A stretch of 64,000 nucleotides of DNA from Leucobacter weissii (GTDB lineage Bacteria > Actinomycetota > Actinomycetes > Actinomycetales > Microbacteriaceae), in the NCBI RefSeq assembly GCF_017565745.1, contig NZ_JAGDYM010000014.1, positions 1 to 64,000 of the forward strand, given 5' to 3'. The position numbers and the translations under genes are program-made. The first letter of the stretch is position 1. Each line of letters starts with the position of its first letter. The notes beneath the pieces were generated by a model. The model did no database searches, was not told where the DNA came from, and saw only the letters and a program-made list of their open reading frames with translations. This document shows, in pieces, positions 34,187 through 41,920 of this stretch.

Positions 34187-34852
34187 TCACGGGAGCGATC
34201 CGCTGAGCAGCATGAGGCGGCACATCGCGACGAGGCGCTCGCCCAGGTCATCCGGTCCGAGTGCGCCTTCGGCCCGGAACTCCGAGCCGAAGGTCACGTC
34301 CCACGAGGTCGCCTCGAACGCCATCGCGAAGGTCGATCTGATCGTGGGCTCGGGCTCTGCGGCGGCGAAGTCGCCGGCCCGGTCCATCAGTCGGGCCGTG
34401 AAGGCATCGGCCATGGCGCCGACTGCGCGGGTGCCTCGAGCGCGCATCGTCGGGTCGACCGCGGCGCGCAGCACGATGGCGCGGACGATCGCGGCATGCT
34501 CCTGGAAGTGGCCCACGAGCAGTCGGATCGCCCGCTCGACGAACTCGTCCGCGGGAAGGGCCCCCCAGGCCTCCGACGGCGCGTAGAGTCCGGCGACCTC
34601 GGCGGAGAGCCGTTCGAGCACGTGATCGTGGATGGCCCGCGCGAGCGCCTCCTTGCTCTCGAAGCGGGTGTAGAGCGCACCTGCCGAGACCCCGGAGCGC
34701 CGGCACACCTCCGCGATGGCGAGACCCTCGTAGCCGTGCTCGGCGAACACCTCTGCTCCGGCGGTGAGGACGCGTTCGAGGGTGCGGCGGGATCGTTCCT
34801 GGAGCGGGGGGCGGAATCCCGAGCTCGCACGCGGTGGTGCGGAGGGCGTCAC
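34187..34852 (-). CDS. TetR-family repressor encoded within the P450 operon
   Basis: A 221-residue TetR protein. The helix-turn-helix is RTLERVLTAGAEVFAEHGYE followed by CRRSGVSAGALYTRFESKEA (residues ~22-65). It starts with GTG at 34852, overlapping the ferredoxin-reductase stop by GTGA, so it is the fourth and last gene of the P450 operon. Such placement allows autoregulation through the AT-rich palindrome at 37452-37471 ahead of the operon. The inducer is probably the P450 substrate or product. Confidence 0.88.
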   Translation of the reverse strand: MTPSAPPRASSGFRPPLQERSRRTLERVLTAGAEVFAEHGYEGLAIAEVCRRSGVSAGALYTRFESKEALARAIHDHVLERLSAEVAGLYAPSEAWGALPADEFVERAIRLLVGHFQEHAAIVRAIVLRAAVDPTMRARGTRAVGAMADAFTARLMDRAGDFAAAEPEPTIRSTFAMAFEATSWDVTFGSEFRAEGALGPDDLGERLVAMCRLMLLSGSLP

Positions 34853-35970
34853 GATCCCGGTGTCGCAGATGTCGCGGACGCCAGCGCGCGAAGGCGTGGG
34901 GTGGGGATGCGATAGCCCGCCGCTGCGGCCCCGCCGGGCCACTGCAGGAGGGCCCGGCCATCGGAGAGATCGCCGTCGAGGACGACGGGGCTTTCGCCGA
35001 TCGGGGGCGTTCCCGAGATCTTCACCTCCAAGCCGTAGGCCTCGGTCCAGGCGTAAGAAACCGTTGCCGGCACCGGCGCGTCGTCATCGAGCAGGCCGCG
35101 CGCGGCGGCTGCGCCCTGTGCGAGCGCACTCATCCAGCTGCGGTCGCTCCGCAGGCGGCCGTCGGGGGTGCGCACGACGGCGGCGTCGCCGGCGACAACC
35201 ACCCCGTCCCGGAGCCGACAGTGCTGGTCCACAACGTAGGCCTCGGACCTGCTCGCAGGCGCGCCTGTCGTATCGAAGCTCCTCGCCTTGCTGCCGATGG
35301 CTGCGAGCACGAGGTCGGCGTCGAGCCGCTCGCCCGCCGCGGTGGTGAAGCCCCCGTCCCGGAAGTCGCCGCCGGCGCTCTCGACGAGCCGGACACCCGC
35401 TTGAGCCGCACGCGCCTCGATCAGCTCGGCTAGCATCGGCCCGATGCGGCGCGCCAGCGCTCGAGGCCTGACGACGAGCGATGTCTCGGCACCCTGGGTG
35501 CGGGCGGCGGAGGCGAGCTCGTGAGCCAGGAACCCGGATCCCACCACGAGCACCGAGCGGGCCGCGCGCAACCGCGGGGCGATCCGTACGGCGTCCTCGA
35601 TGGTCTGGAGCACCTCGATCGTCGGATCCGACGGTCGCCGTGCGGCGGTGCCGGTGGCGATCACGAGGCCGTCGTAGGGGCGCCGCTCGCCGTGGGCCAG
35701 CTCGACGCTCCGTGCGTCGAAGTCGACCCGGACGGCGCGCGCACTGGTATGCACCTCGGCGTCCGCGACGTCGAGCGCGAGGTCGGAGGCGTCGACCTCG
35801 CCGCGCAGGAGCGTCTTGGAGAGCGGCGGGCGCGAATAGGGTGCGGTGCTCTCGGCGCAGAGCATTTCGATGGTGCCCTCGTGGCCGTGCCCGCGGAGCG
35901 CGACGGCCGCGGCCGCGGCCGCGGGCCCGCCGCCGACGATGACGACGCGCCCGTTGCGGCGAAGGCCCAT
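34849..35970 (-). CDS. NAD(P)H-dependent ferredoxin reductase
   Basis: A 373-residue FAD/NAD-linked reductase of the putidaredoxin/rubredoxin reductase class. The FAD motif is VIVGGGPAAAAAAVAL, the NAD motif VLVVGSGFLAHELA, and VVAGDAAVVRTPDGR is the second FAD contact. It would pass electrons from NAD(P)H to the [3Fe-4S]-type ferredoxin encoded just upstream and so to the P450. The ATG at 35970 overlaps the ferredoxin stop by one base in TGATG; a GTG one codon earlier is possible. Confidence 0.9.
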   Translation of the reverse strand: MGLRRNGRVVIVGGGPAAAAAAVALRGHGHEGTIEMLCAESTAPYSRPPLSKTLLRGEVDASDLALDVADAEVHTSARAVRVDFDARSVELAHGERRPYDGLVIATGTAARRPSDPTIEVLQTIEDAVRIAPRLRAARSVLVVGSGFLAHELASAARTQGAETSLVVRPRALARRIGPMLAELIEARAAQAGVRLVESAGGDFRDGGFTTAAGERLDADLVLAAIGSKARSFDTTGAPASRSEAYVVDQHCRLRDGVVVAGDAAVVRTPDGRLRSDRSWMSALAQGAAAARGLLDDDAPVPATVSYAWTEAYGLEVKISGTPPIGESPVVLDGDLSDGRALLQWPGGAAAAGYRIPTPRLRALASATSATPGS

Positions 35971-36170
35971 CACTCGCCCCGCACCAGCAGTGCCGCGACG
36001 GGGCAGACCCGGGCCCCGGCGGCAGCGGCCGCCCGGTCGGCGTCGGGGACGTCGGCACCGTCGTGCTCGAAGACGACGTACCCCTCGTCATCGAGCGCGT
36101 ACAGTTCCGGGGAGACTTCCGCGCACAGGCCGTGGCCCTCGCAGCGTTCCATGATCACGTCGATGCGCAT
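35970..36170 (-). CDS. P450-partner ferredoxin with a CxxHxxC cluster motif
   Basis: A 66-residue ferredoxin of the actinobacterial P450-partner type. The cluster motif reads CEGHGLC followed by VCPVAAL, so the second cysteine of the usual set is replaced by His. This points to a [3Fe-4S] cluster or an unusual four-iron cluster. It shuttles electrons from the reductase to the P450. Its ATG at 36170 overlaps the P450 stop by one base (TGATG) and its stop overlaps the reductase start, so the three proteins are made together. Confidence 0.92.
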   Translation of the reverse strand: MRIDVIMERCEGHGLCAEVSPELYALDDEGYVVFEHDGADVPDADRAAAAAGARVCPVAALLVRGE

Positions 36171-37384
36171 CAGCGTCCTCCGGTGGTGACGAGGCGGAGC
36201 GGGATGCTGGCCCACGTGTTGAGCATGGAGTTCTCGGCGATCACCGGTTCTCCGATGAGCTCGATCCGCTCGACCGAGTCGAGCAGCGCATGGAACAGCG
36301 CGTGCAGTTCGAGCCGTGCGACTCCCTGTCCGGCGCAGCCGTGGGTGCCGTAGCCGAAGGCGAGATGATCGAGCGGGTTTCGGCGCACGTCGAAGGCGTC
36401 CGGAGACTCCCACTTGCGCTCATCCCGGTTCGCCGAAGCGAGTAGCGTCCACACCCGGCTTCCGGCCGGAATGGTCAGCCCGCTTACCTCGGCATCGCGG
36501 GCCGCAACTCGGGTGAAGCCGCGGATCGGGCTCTCGTAGCGCACGAGCTCGTTGATGGCCGACGCGACGAGGCCCGGGTCCTCTTGGAGGATGCGCCACT
36601 GCTCGGGGTGCTCCGCGAAGGTCACGAGCAGGTGGCCGATCGCGGTGGCCGTGGTCTCGAGCGACGGGCCGATGTAGTCGATGAGCAGCACGGGGCACTT
36701 CTGCTCCGGGATGACGCCCTCATCGGCGGCGGCGAGCACCGAGGCGCCGAGGCTGCCCGGTGCGAGATCCCGGCGTGCCGCGAGGTCCGAGGTGTAGCCG
36801 GCGATGCAGCGGGACATCTCGTTGTTGTGCGGCGTGCGCTCGCTCGTCGGCCCGAGATTGTCGGTGCCGCCCTGGGCCCACTCGAACAGACGATCGCGGT
36901 TCTGCTCCGGCAGCCCGAGGAAGTCGGGGATTACCGAGAGCGGCATGGCCTGGGCCAGGTCCGTGACTCCCTCGATGCGGCCCCTGTCTGCGCCCTTTAC
37001 GAGCGCGGCCGTCACGACCCCGCGCGCCTTCTCCGCGATCTCATCGCGGCGTCCGCGCACGGCGCGGGGCTGGAGGCCGGTCGCGACGACCGAGCGTAGC
37101 AGATCGTGCTCCGGGGGATCGCTCGCCAGCGTGGTGCCCCGGAGGATCTCGTTGATCGATTGGGTGAAGCCGACGCCCTCCCCCGAGATGAAGGTCTCGT
37201 GATCGGCGAGGACGGAGCGCACCGCGTCGTAGCTCGTGATGGCGTAGACGTCGTGCTGTTCGAGCCGCACGACGTCGCTCAGGTCGCGCAGCTGCCGGTA
37301 CTGCTCGAGCCGCGAGGCGCGGTCGTACGAGGCGAAAAGGTCGAGGTCGGTGCTGGGCGGGCTGGGGGACAGGGTGGTGGGCAT
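36170..37384 (-). CDS. Cytochrome P450
   Basis: A 404-residue soluble P450. The heme-binding loop is FGYGTHGCAG with Cys350 as thiolate ligand. The ExxR motif is in NELVRYESP. The I helix carries IGPSLETTA, where the acid-threonine pair used for oxygen activation is kept but the preceding AGG-like segment is altered. It would hydroxylate or dealkylate an unknown hydrophobic substrate. AAGGAGGAG stands before the ATG at 37384. It is first in a P450-ferredoxin-reductase-TetR operon, so all redox partners are local. An AT-rich palindrome lies about 70 bp upstream. Confidence 0.95.
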   Translation of the reverse strand: MPTTLSPSPPSTDLDLFASYDRASRLEQYRQLRDLSDVVRLEQHDVYAITSYDAVRSVLADHETFISGEGVGFTQSINEILRGTTLASDPPEHDLLRSVVATGLQPRAVRGRRDEIAEKARGVVTAALVKGADRGRIEGVTDLAQAMPLSVIPDFLGLPEQNRDRLFEWAQGGTDNLGPTSERTPHNNEMSRCIAGYTSDLAARRDLAPGSLGASVLAAADEGVIPEQKCPVLLIDYIGPSLETTATAIGHLLVTFAEHPEQWRILQEDPGLVASAINELVRYESPIRGFTRVAARDAEVSGLTIPAGSRVWTLLASANRDERKWESPDAFDVRRNPLDHLAFGYGTHGCAGQGVARLELHALFHALLDSVERIELIGEPVIAENSMLNTWASIPLRLVTTGGR

Positions 37385-37451
37385 GGGCTCCTCCTTGAGC
37401 TGCATTCGGGCGATCGTGTACGAGGTTCGCGAGATTGCGTACATAAACAGA

Positions 37452-37471
37452 AACAGAATATTGATTCTGTT
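37452..37471. promoter_or_regulatory. AT-rich palindromic operator ahead of the P450 operon
   Basis: AACAGAAT (37452-37459) and ATTCTGTT (37464-37471) form a perfect palindrome with a 4-bp spacer. Outer bases ACATAA (37441-37446) and TTATGT (37470-37475) extend the symmetry loosely. It stands out against GC-rich surroundings and is 68 bp before the P450 start. It is the likely site for the TetR encoded at the end of the operon. Confidence 0.7.
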
Positions 37472-37487
37472 ATGTAGAGCTCCTCGT

Positions 37488-37502
37488 CGATACCAGCTAT
37501 CG
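37488..37502. promoter_or_regulatory. Shared catabolic operator, copy 3
   Basis: CGATACCAGCTATCG, the best symmetrical copy; its complement is CGATAGCTGGTATCG with 5-bp perfect arms CGATA/TATCG. It lies 57 bp before the MFS gene and 104 bp before the divergent P450 gene. Confidence 0.75.
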
Positions 37503-37558
37503 ACTCGCCCGGCCGGACGCGGCATCAGTATGGGAGCAACGGGCACCGAGGAGGGACG

Positions 37559-38830
37559 ATGACGCGATCGGATGGCGCCGCACCGGCCGAGACCGGCGCG
37601 GCTGAGGGCACCGGGCCTCGGGCGGGTCGCGGGCTGACCGCCCCGATCCTGCTGAGCGTCGGGGCGCTCGCGATGCTGGGACCCCTGTCGACCGACGTCT
37701 TCCTGCCCGCGCTGCCGACGATCGCCGAGGAGTTCGCGACGACCTCGGAACGGGTGCAGTTCTCGCTCACGGCCACGACCGTCGGCCTGGCGATCGGGCA
37801 GCTGTTCTCCGGGCCGCTCTCCGACGCGATCGGCCGTCGTCGCCCGCTGCTCGTCGGCAGCGCCGCCATGACCCTGTTCTCCGTGGCCTGCGCGGCCGCC
37901 CCGGAGCTGTGGCTGCTCATCGCGGCCTGCTTCCTCATGGGCCTCGGCGCCTCGACCGGCGGCACCGTGGGGCGGGCGGTGGTGTCCGATGTCGCGGTGG
38001 GCACCGAGATCACCCGGGGCTTCGCCCTGCTCGGCACGCTGATGTCGCTCGGGCCGGTGATCGCCCCGGTCGTGGGCGTGCTCCTCATGATCCCCTGGGG
38101 CTGGCGGGGCATCTTCATCGGCCTCGCCGCGGTCTCTGCTCTGATCTTCGCGGCCCTCGCCGCCTTCGTGCCGGAGTCGCTGCCGCCCGCCCGACGGGTG
38201 CGCGGCGGCGTGTCCGCGGTGCCGCGCTCGGTGTCGGCGGCCGCGAGATCGCGGGCCTTCTGGTGCGGCGCGATCTCGGTGTGGGCGGCGTTCGCGGCGA
38301 GCTTCTCCTACATCGCCGGGTCGTCCTACGTACTGCAGCTGGGCCTCGGCTTCAGCAGCGCCGCCTACGCCGTCACGTTCGCGGTCAACGGCGTCGGCCT
38401 CATGGCCGTCGGGCTGCTCGCCGCCCGCCTGTCGCGCCGGTGGAACGACCACGCCCTCGTCGGGTTCGGGCTCGTCGTGCTCTCGATCGGCGCGGCGCTC
38501 GTCGCCGTCGCCGGTCTCACCGGCCGGCTCTCCCCCTGGCTGATCCTCCCCGGATTCTTCTGCCTGGCCGCCGCCTGCGGCCTCTACATCGGACCGGCGC
38601 TGTCGGTCGCCGTCCAGGGCCTGCGGCACATCGCGGGCACCGTGCTCGCCCTCGTGGGCGCGATCCAGTTCGTCGTCGCGGGCCTCGTGTCGCCGATCTC
38701 GGCTCTCGGCGGGGGCACCGACCTGACGGCGATGGCGGCGCTGGTGGTCGGCGGCAGCGCGGTGGCGTGGGCCGGCTGGTTCCTCCTGCGCCCGCGCGCC
38801 GAGCGGCTCGAGGGGGCGCCGCGGCGATGA
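37559..38830 (+). CDS. Bcr/CflA-type MFS drug-efflux transporter
   Basis: A 423-residue MFS protein with 12 predicted membrane helices. PLSTDVFLPALPTIAEEF in TM1 and GQLFSGPLSDAIGRRRPLL (loop 2-3) are typical of the Bcr/CflA drug-resistance group. Members export drugs or pathway intermediates by proton antiport. GAGGAGGGACG precedes the ATG at 37559, and an island operator lies 57 bp upstream. It could export a toxic intermediate of the catabolic island. It is divergent from the P450 operon. Confidence 0.88.
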   Translation: MTRSDGAAPAETGAAEGTGPRAGRGLTAPILLSVGALAMLGPLSTDVFLPALPTIAEEFATTSERVQFSLTATTVGLAIGQLFSGPLSDAIGRRRPLLVGSAAMTLFSVACAAAPELWLLIAACFLMGLGASTGGTVGRAVVSDVAVGTEITRGFALLGTLMSLGPVIAPVVGVLLMIPWGWRGIFIGLAAVSALIFAALAAFVPESLPPARRVRGGVSAVPRSVSAAARSRAFWCGAISVWAAFAASFSYIAGSSYVLQLGLGFSSAAYAVTFAVNGVGLMAVGLLAARLSRRWNDHALVGFGLVVLSIGAALVAVAGLTGRLSPWLILPGFFCLAAACGLYIGPALSVAVQGLRHIAGTVLALVGAIQFVVAGLVSPISALGGGTDLTAMAALVVGGSAVAWAGWFLLRPRAERLEGAPRR

Positions 38831-38839
38831 CTGGTATCC
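38825..38839. promoter_or_regulatory. Shared catabolic operator, copy 4
   Basis: CGATGACTGGTATCC matches the consensus at 14 of 15 positions. It overlaps the stop codon of the MFS gene and is 59 bp before the flavin oxidase gene at 38898. A possible -10 box, TAGGCT, follows at 38874-38879. Confidence 0.7.
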
Positions 38840-38897
38840 CGGTTCACGCGTGGCCCGCGCTGCGCCGGATGCGTAGGCTCGCAGCGGAGGTTCAACG

Positions 38898-40301
38898 ATG
38901 ATCCAGGATGCAGCTGAGTTCACCGGCCGGCTCGTCACGCCGGCCGACACCGACTTCGAGGAGGCCGTGCTCGGCCGGGTGTTCAACGGGCGCCGACCCG
39001 ACCGCCGACCGGAGGCCGTGCTCCTGGCGGCCGACGAGCGCGACGTCGTGAGCGGCGTGCGGCTCGCCGCCGAGCGCGGATGGACGATCGCGGTGCGCTC
39101 CGGCGGCCACGCCTGGGCGGTGTGGAGCGTGCGCGACGGCGGCCTGCTCATCGACCTCGGCGCGCTGCGCGGCATCGAGTACGACGAGGCGACCGGGATC
39201 GTGAGCGCCGGGCCGGCGACCAAGGGCGGCGACGAGCTCTCCCCGTTCCTCGAGGAGCGGGGACGCTTCTTCAACGGCGGCCACTGCCCGAGCGTCGGCA
39301 TCGGCGGCTTCCTCCTGCAGGGCGGGCAGGGCTGGAACCAGCGCGGCTGGGGCTGGGCGGCCGAGAGCGTCGTGGCCGTCGACGTGGTCACCGCGGACGG
39401 CGAGCTCGTGCGGGCCGACGAGACGCGGAACAGCGACCTCTTCTGGGCGGCGCGCGGCGCGGGGCCTTCGTTCCCCGGCATCGTCGTGCGCTTCCACCTC
39501 CGCACGCGACCCGGGTTCGGCGCGCTCGCGCACACCGTGCACGGCTACGAGCTGGCCGACTTCGAGGAGGCGCTGACCTGGCTGTACGGGGCCCACCACC
39601 GCATCCCCGACAACGTCGAGATCGTGGCGGTCTCGACGCGCACCCAGGTGCCCGACGGCGGGGAGCGCCGCCTGTTCCTGGTCACCGGTGTGGCCTTCGG
39701 CGACGACCTCGACCACGCCAGGGCCTCGCTCGCCGAGTTCAACTCCTCGCCGATCCTCGACCGGGCGGTGTTCGTCCAGGACGCCGCGGAGTCGACGCTG
39801 GCGGCGCAGCGCGCGCAGCAGGAGCTGCAGAACCCGGAGGGGTGGCAGTACCTCACCGACAACGCCTGGATCGACGCCGACCCCACGCCCGACGGGATCG
39901 CCTTCGCCGTCGAACGGCTGCGGCCGCTGTTCACCGAGAACCCCACGGAGCGGGGCTTCGCGATCTGGATGAGCAACGCGCCCCTGCGCCGCGAGCTGCC
40001 GGACATGGCCTTCTCCCTGCAGACGGAGGCCTACGTGGCGAGCTACACGGTCTACGAGGATCCGGCGGACTACCGGCGCAACCGCGACTGGCTGGACGCG
40101 GTCATGGCCCACGCGCAGCCCGTCACCGCCGGCCAGTACCTGGGGGACTCGGACATGACCAACCGCCAGCTCCGCTTCATGGCGCCCGAGAACTGGGAGC
40201 GCCTGCGGAGGGTCATCGCGGACCGGGATCCCGAGGGGCGCTTCGCGCGCTATCTGGCGCGCGATCCCGAGAACCTGAACATCAACCACTGGGAGCTCTG
40301 A
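38898..40301 (+). CDS. BBE-type FAD-linked oxidase with bicovalent flavin
   Basis: A 467-residue member of the berberine-bridge-enzyme-like flavoproteins. His71 (VRSGGHAW) and Cys130 (GGHCPSVGIGGF) are the two residues that anchor FAD covalently at C8-alpha and C6. The C-terminal YLARDPENLNINHW is the BBE domain ending. Members oxidise alcohols, sugars or amine rings (for example 6-hydroxynicotine) with oxygen. No signal peptide is seen. GGAGGTTC precedes the ATG at 38898 and an island operator lies 59 bp upstream. An RpiB-like and a quinone-oxidoreductase gene follow in the same operon. Confidence 0.9.
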   Translation: MIQDAAEFTGRLVTPADTDFEEAVLGRVFNGRRPDRRPEAVLLAADERDVVSGVRLAAERGWTIAVRSGGHAWAVWSVRDGGLLIDLGALRGIEYDEATGIVSAGPATKGGDELSPFLEERGRFFNGGHCPSVGIGGFLLQGGQGWNQRGWGWAAESVVAVDVVTADGELVRADETRNSDLFWAARGAGPSFPGIVVRFHLRTRPGFGALAHTVHGYELADFEEALTWLYGAHHRIPDNVEIVAVSTRTQVPDGGERRLFLVTGVAFGDDLDHARASLAEFNSSPILDRAVFVQDAAESTLAAQRAQQELQNPEGWQYLTDNAWIDADPTPDGIAFAVERLRPLFTENPTERGFAIWMSNAPLRRELPDMAFSLQTEAYVASYTVYEDPADYRRNRDWLDAVMAHAQPVTAGQYLGDSDMTNRQLRFMAPENWERLRRVIADRDPEGRFARYLARDPENLNINHWEL

Positions 40302-40305
40302 GATC

Positions 40306-40824
40306 ATGACACGAATCCACATCGCCGCCGATCACGGCGGATACGAGCTGGGGCGGACGCTGCAGGAGCGCGCGATCGCGGCCGGGCACGACGTCGTCTG
40401 GCACGGCGCCGACGAGCTCGACCCCGGCGACGACTACCCCGTCTTCGCCGTGCGGGTGGGCGCGGCCGCGGTCGCGGATCAGGACGCCGCCGTCGACGCG
40501 TTCGCCGTCCTCGTGGCGGGCGAGCCGGCGGCCACGGCGGTCGCCGCCAACAAGGTGAACGGCGCGCGCGCCGTCCACGCGGTCTCGCCGAACGAGGCGA
40601 TCGCGGCCCGCCGCATCGTCGACGCCAACGTGCTCGTGATCGCCGGCGTGGCCTGGGACGAGCAGGCCTGGCTCACGCTCGGGGCCTTCATCCGGACGGG
40701 GATGGAGCACGTGGTCGATCACGGCCGCCGCATCCTGCAGATCGAGGAGTACGAGAACGCGGGTACGATCGAGGGCTGGGCGGTGCAGCTCGAACCCGAG
40801 CAGATCGCCCGGCACTACGACTGA
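40306..40824 (+). CDS. RpiB/LacAB-family isomerase-like protein lacking the catalytic Cys
   Basis: A 172-residue protein of the RpiB/LacAB sugar-phosphate isomerase fold. RIHIAADHGGYELG and AANKVNGARAVHAVSPNEA match the family. The segment that carries the catalytic base in active isomerases (CGTGIGMS) reads AGEPAATA here, so the cysteine is missing. It either isomerises a different compound by another base or has lost activity. It starts 4 bp after the BBE-type oxidase stop, within the same operon. A carbohydrate-like acid released in the pathway is one possible substrate. Confidence 0.8.
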   Translation: MTRIHIAADHGGYELGRTLQERAIAAGHDVVWHGADELDPGDDYPVFAVRVGAAAVADQDAAVDAFAVLVAGEPAATAVAANKVNGARAVHAVSPNEAIAARRIVDANVLVIAGVAWDEQAWLTLGAFIRTGMEHVVDHGRRILQIEEYENAGTIEGWAVQLEPEQIARHYD

Positions 40825-40834
40825 GGAGGGCGCC

Positions 40835-41749
40835 ATGAGCCGAGTCGCGCGGTACGAGATCCCCGGCGGCCCCGAGGTGCTGCGGATCGCCGAGGTCGAC
40901 GATCCTGCGCCTGCGGCGGGCGAGGTGCTGCTGCGCGTCGCGAGCGCGGGGCTCAATCCCTTCGACGCGAAGGTGCGCAGCGGCTTCATCCCCTCGGACG
41001 CGCCCTTCCCGAGGCGGATCGGCAGCGACGTCGCGGGCACCGTGATCGCCGTGGGCGATGGCGCCCGCTACTGGGACGGCGGCGACGTCGCCGTGGGCGA
41101 CGAGGTGCTCGGCCGGGCGAGCGGCTCGGTCGCGCAGCGGGCGCTCGCGCGCGCGGAGGATCTCGCGCGCCGCCCCGAGGCGCTGCCCGTGGCGGTCGCC
41201 GGCGGCCTCAACGTCGCCGGGCTCACCGCCGTATCGGTTCTGGCGACCGTGCCGGTGGGCGAGGGCGACACGGTGCTCGTCGGCGGTGCCGCGGGCGCGG
41301 TGGGGATCGTCGCGGCGCAGCTCGCGGTCGCCGCCGGAGCCCGGGTCGTCGGCACCGCCTCGCCGCGCAACCACGACCTCCTGCGCTCCATCGGGGTCGC
41401 GCCCGTCGCCCACGGTGCGGGCCTCTCCGACCGGGTGCGCCCGCTCGGCACCCCGACCGCCGTCTACGACTGCCACGGCCGCGACGCGCTCGACGCGGGA
41501 CTGGCGCTGGGCGTGCCCGCCGACCGCATGGTGGCGATCGCCGCGTACGACGCCGTCGACGAGCTCGGCGTGCGGAGCGTGGAGCGCAAGGCGCGGACCG
41601 CTCAGAACCTCGCGCGCCTCGCCGACGAGATCGCCGCGGGGCGATTGCGTCTCCCCGTCGCGCGGACCTTCGCCCTCGACGAGGTGGCGGCCGCGTTCAC
41701 CGAGCTGGAGGGCCCGCACGCCCCGGGCAAGATCGTGGTGCTGCCGTAG
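40835..41749 (+). CDS. Zinc-independent MDR-family NADP:quinone oxidoreductase
   Basis: A 304-residue medium-chain dehydrogenase/reductase of the quinone-oxidoreductase class. The N-terminal GroES-like part has GLNPFDAKVRSG. The nucleotide motif is LVGGAAGAVGIVAAQLA, and the ending HAPGKIVVLP is typical. Zinc ligands are absent, as usual for this group. It would reduce quinones or enones with NADPH. GAGGAGG precedes the ATG at 40835; it is the last gene of the three-gene operon from 38898. Confidence 0.88.
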   Translation: MSRVARYEIPGGPEVLRIAEVDDPAPAAGEVLLRVASAGLNPFDAKVRSGFIPSDAPFPRRIGSDVAGTVIAVGDGARYWDGGDVAVGDEVLGRASGSVAQRALARAEDLARRPEALPVAVAGGLNVAGLTAVSVLATVPVGEGDTVLVGGAAGAVGIVAAQLAVAAGARVVGTASPRNHDLLRSIGVAPVAHGAGLSDRVRPLGTPTAVYDCHGRDALDAGLALGVPADRMVAIAAYDAVDELGVRSVERKARTAQNLARLADEIAAGRLRLPVARTFALDEVAAAFTELEGPHAPGKIVVLP

Positions 41750-41811
41750 CGAATCGCGGCCCCGCCCTCGAAACGTAGCAGCGGCCCCTTCCCCTCCCCG
41801 TCCCTCTCGCT

Positions 41812-41872
41812 GAATCGGGGACGCAGATGCGCATTATCGGCACCGGGCAACCTGCATATGCGTCCCCGATTC
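41812..41872. repeat. Large inverted repeat between convergent genes
   Basis: A 19-bp arm at 41812-41830 (starting GAATCGGGGACGCAG) is inverted at 41854-41872 with one mismatch, around a 23-nt loop. The gap of 171 bp between the quinone oxidoreductase and aldehyde dehydrogenase genes holds nothing else. It may end both transcripts, but its arm length and loop resemble a repetitive extragenic palindrome. Confidence 0.75.
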
Positions 41873-41920
41873 CGGGATCGCCTCGAGGTCTCAGCCTGAG
41901 CGGTTCGGCGGGGGTCGCGC

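Noticed and set aside
20097-41749. Considered a nicotine-degradation cluster (pAO1-like) because of the BBE-type oxidase, C-C hydrolase and FAD hydroxylase
   Set aside because: Molybdenum hydroxylases, methylaminobutyrate oxidase and other pAO1 partners are missing, and the three genes lie in different operons. Only family-level similarity remains.
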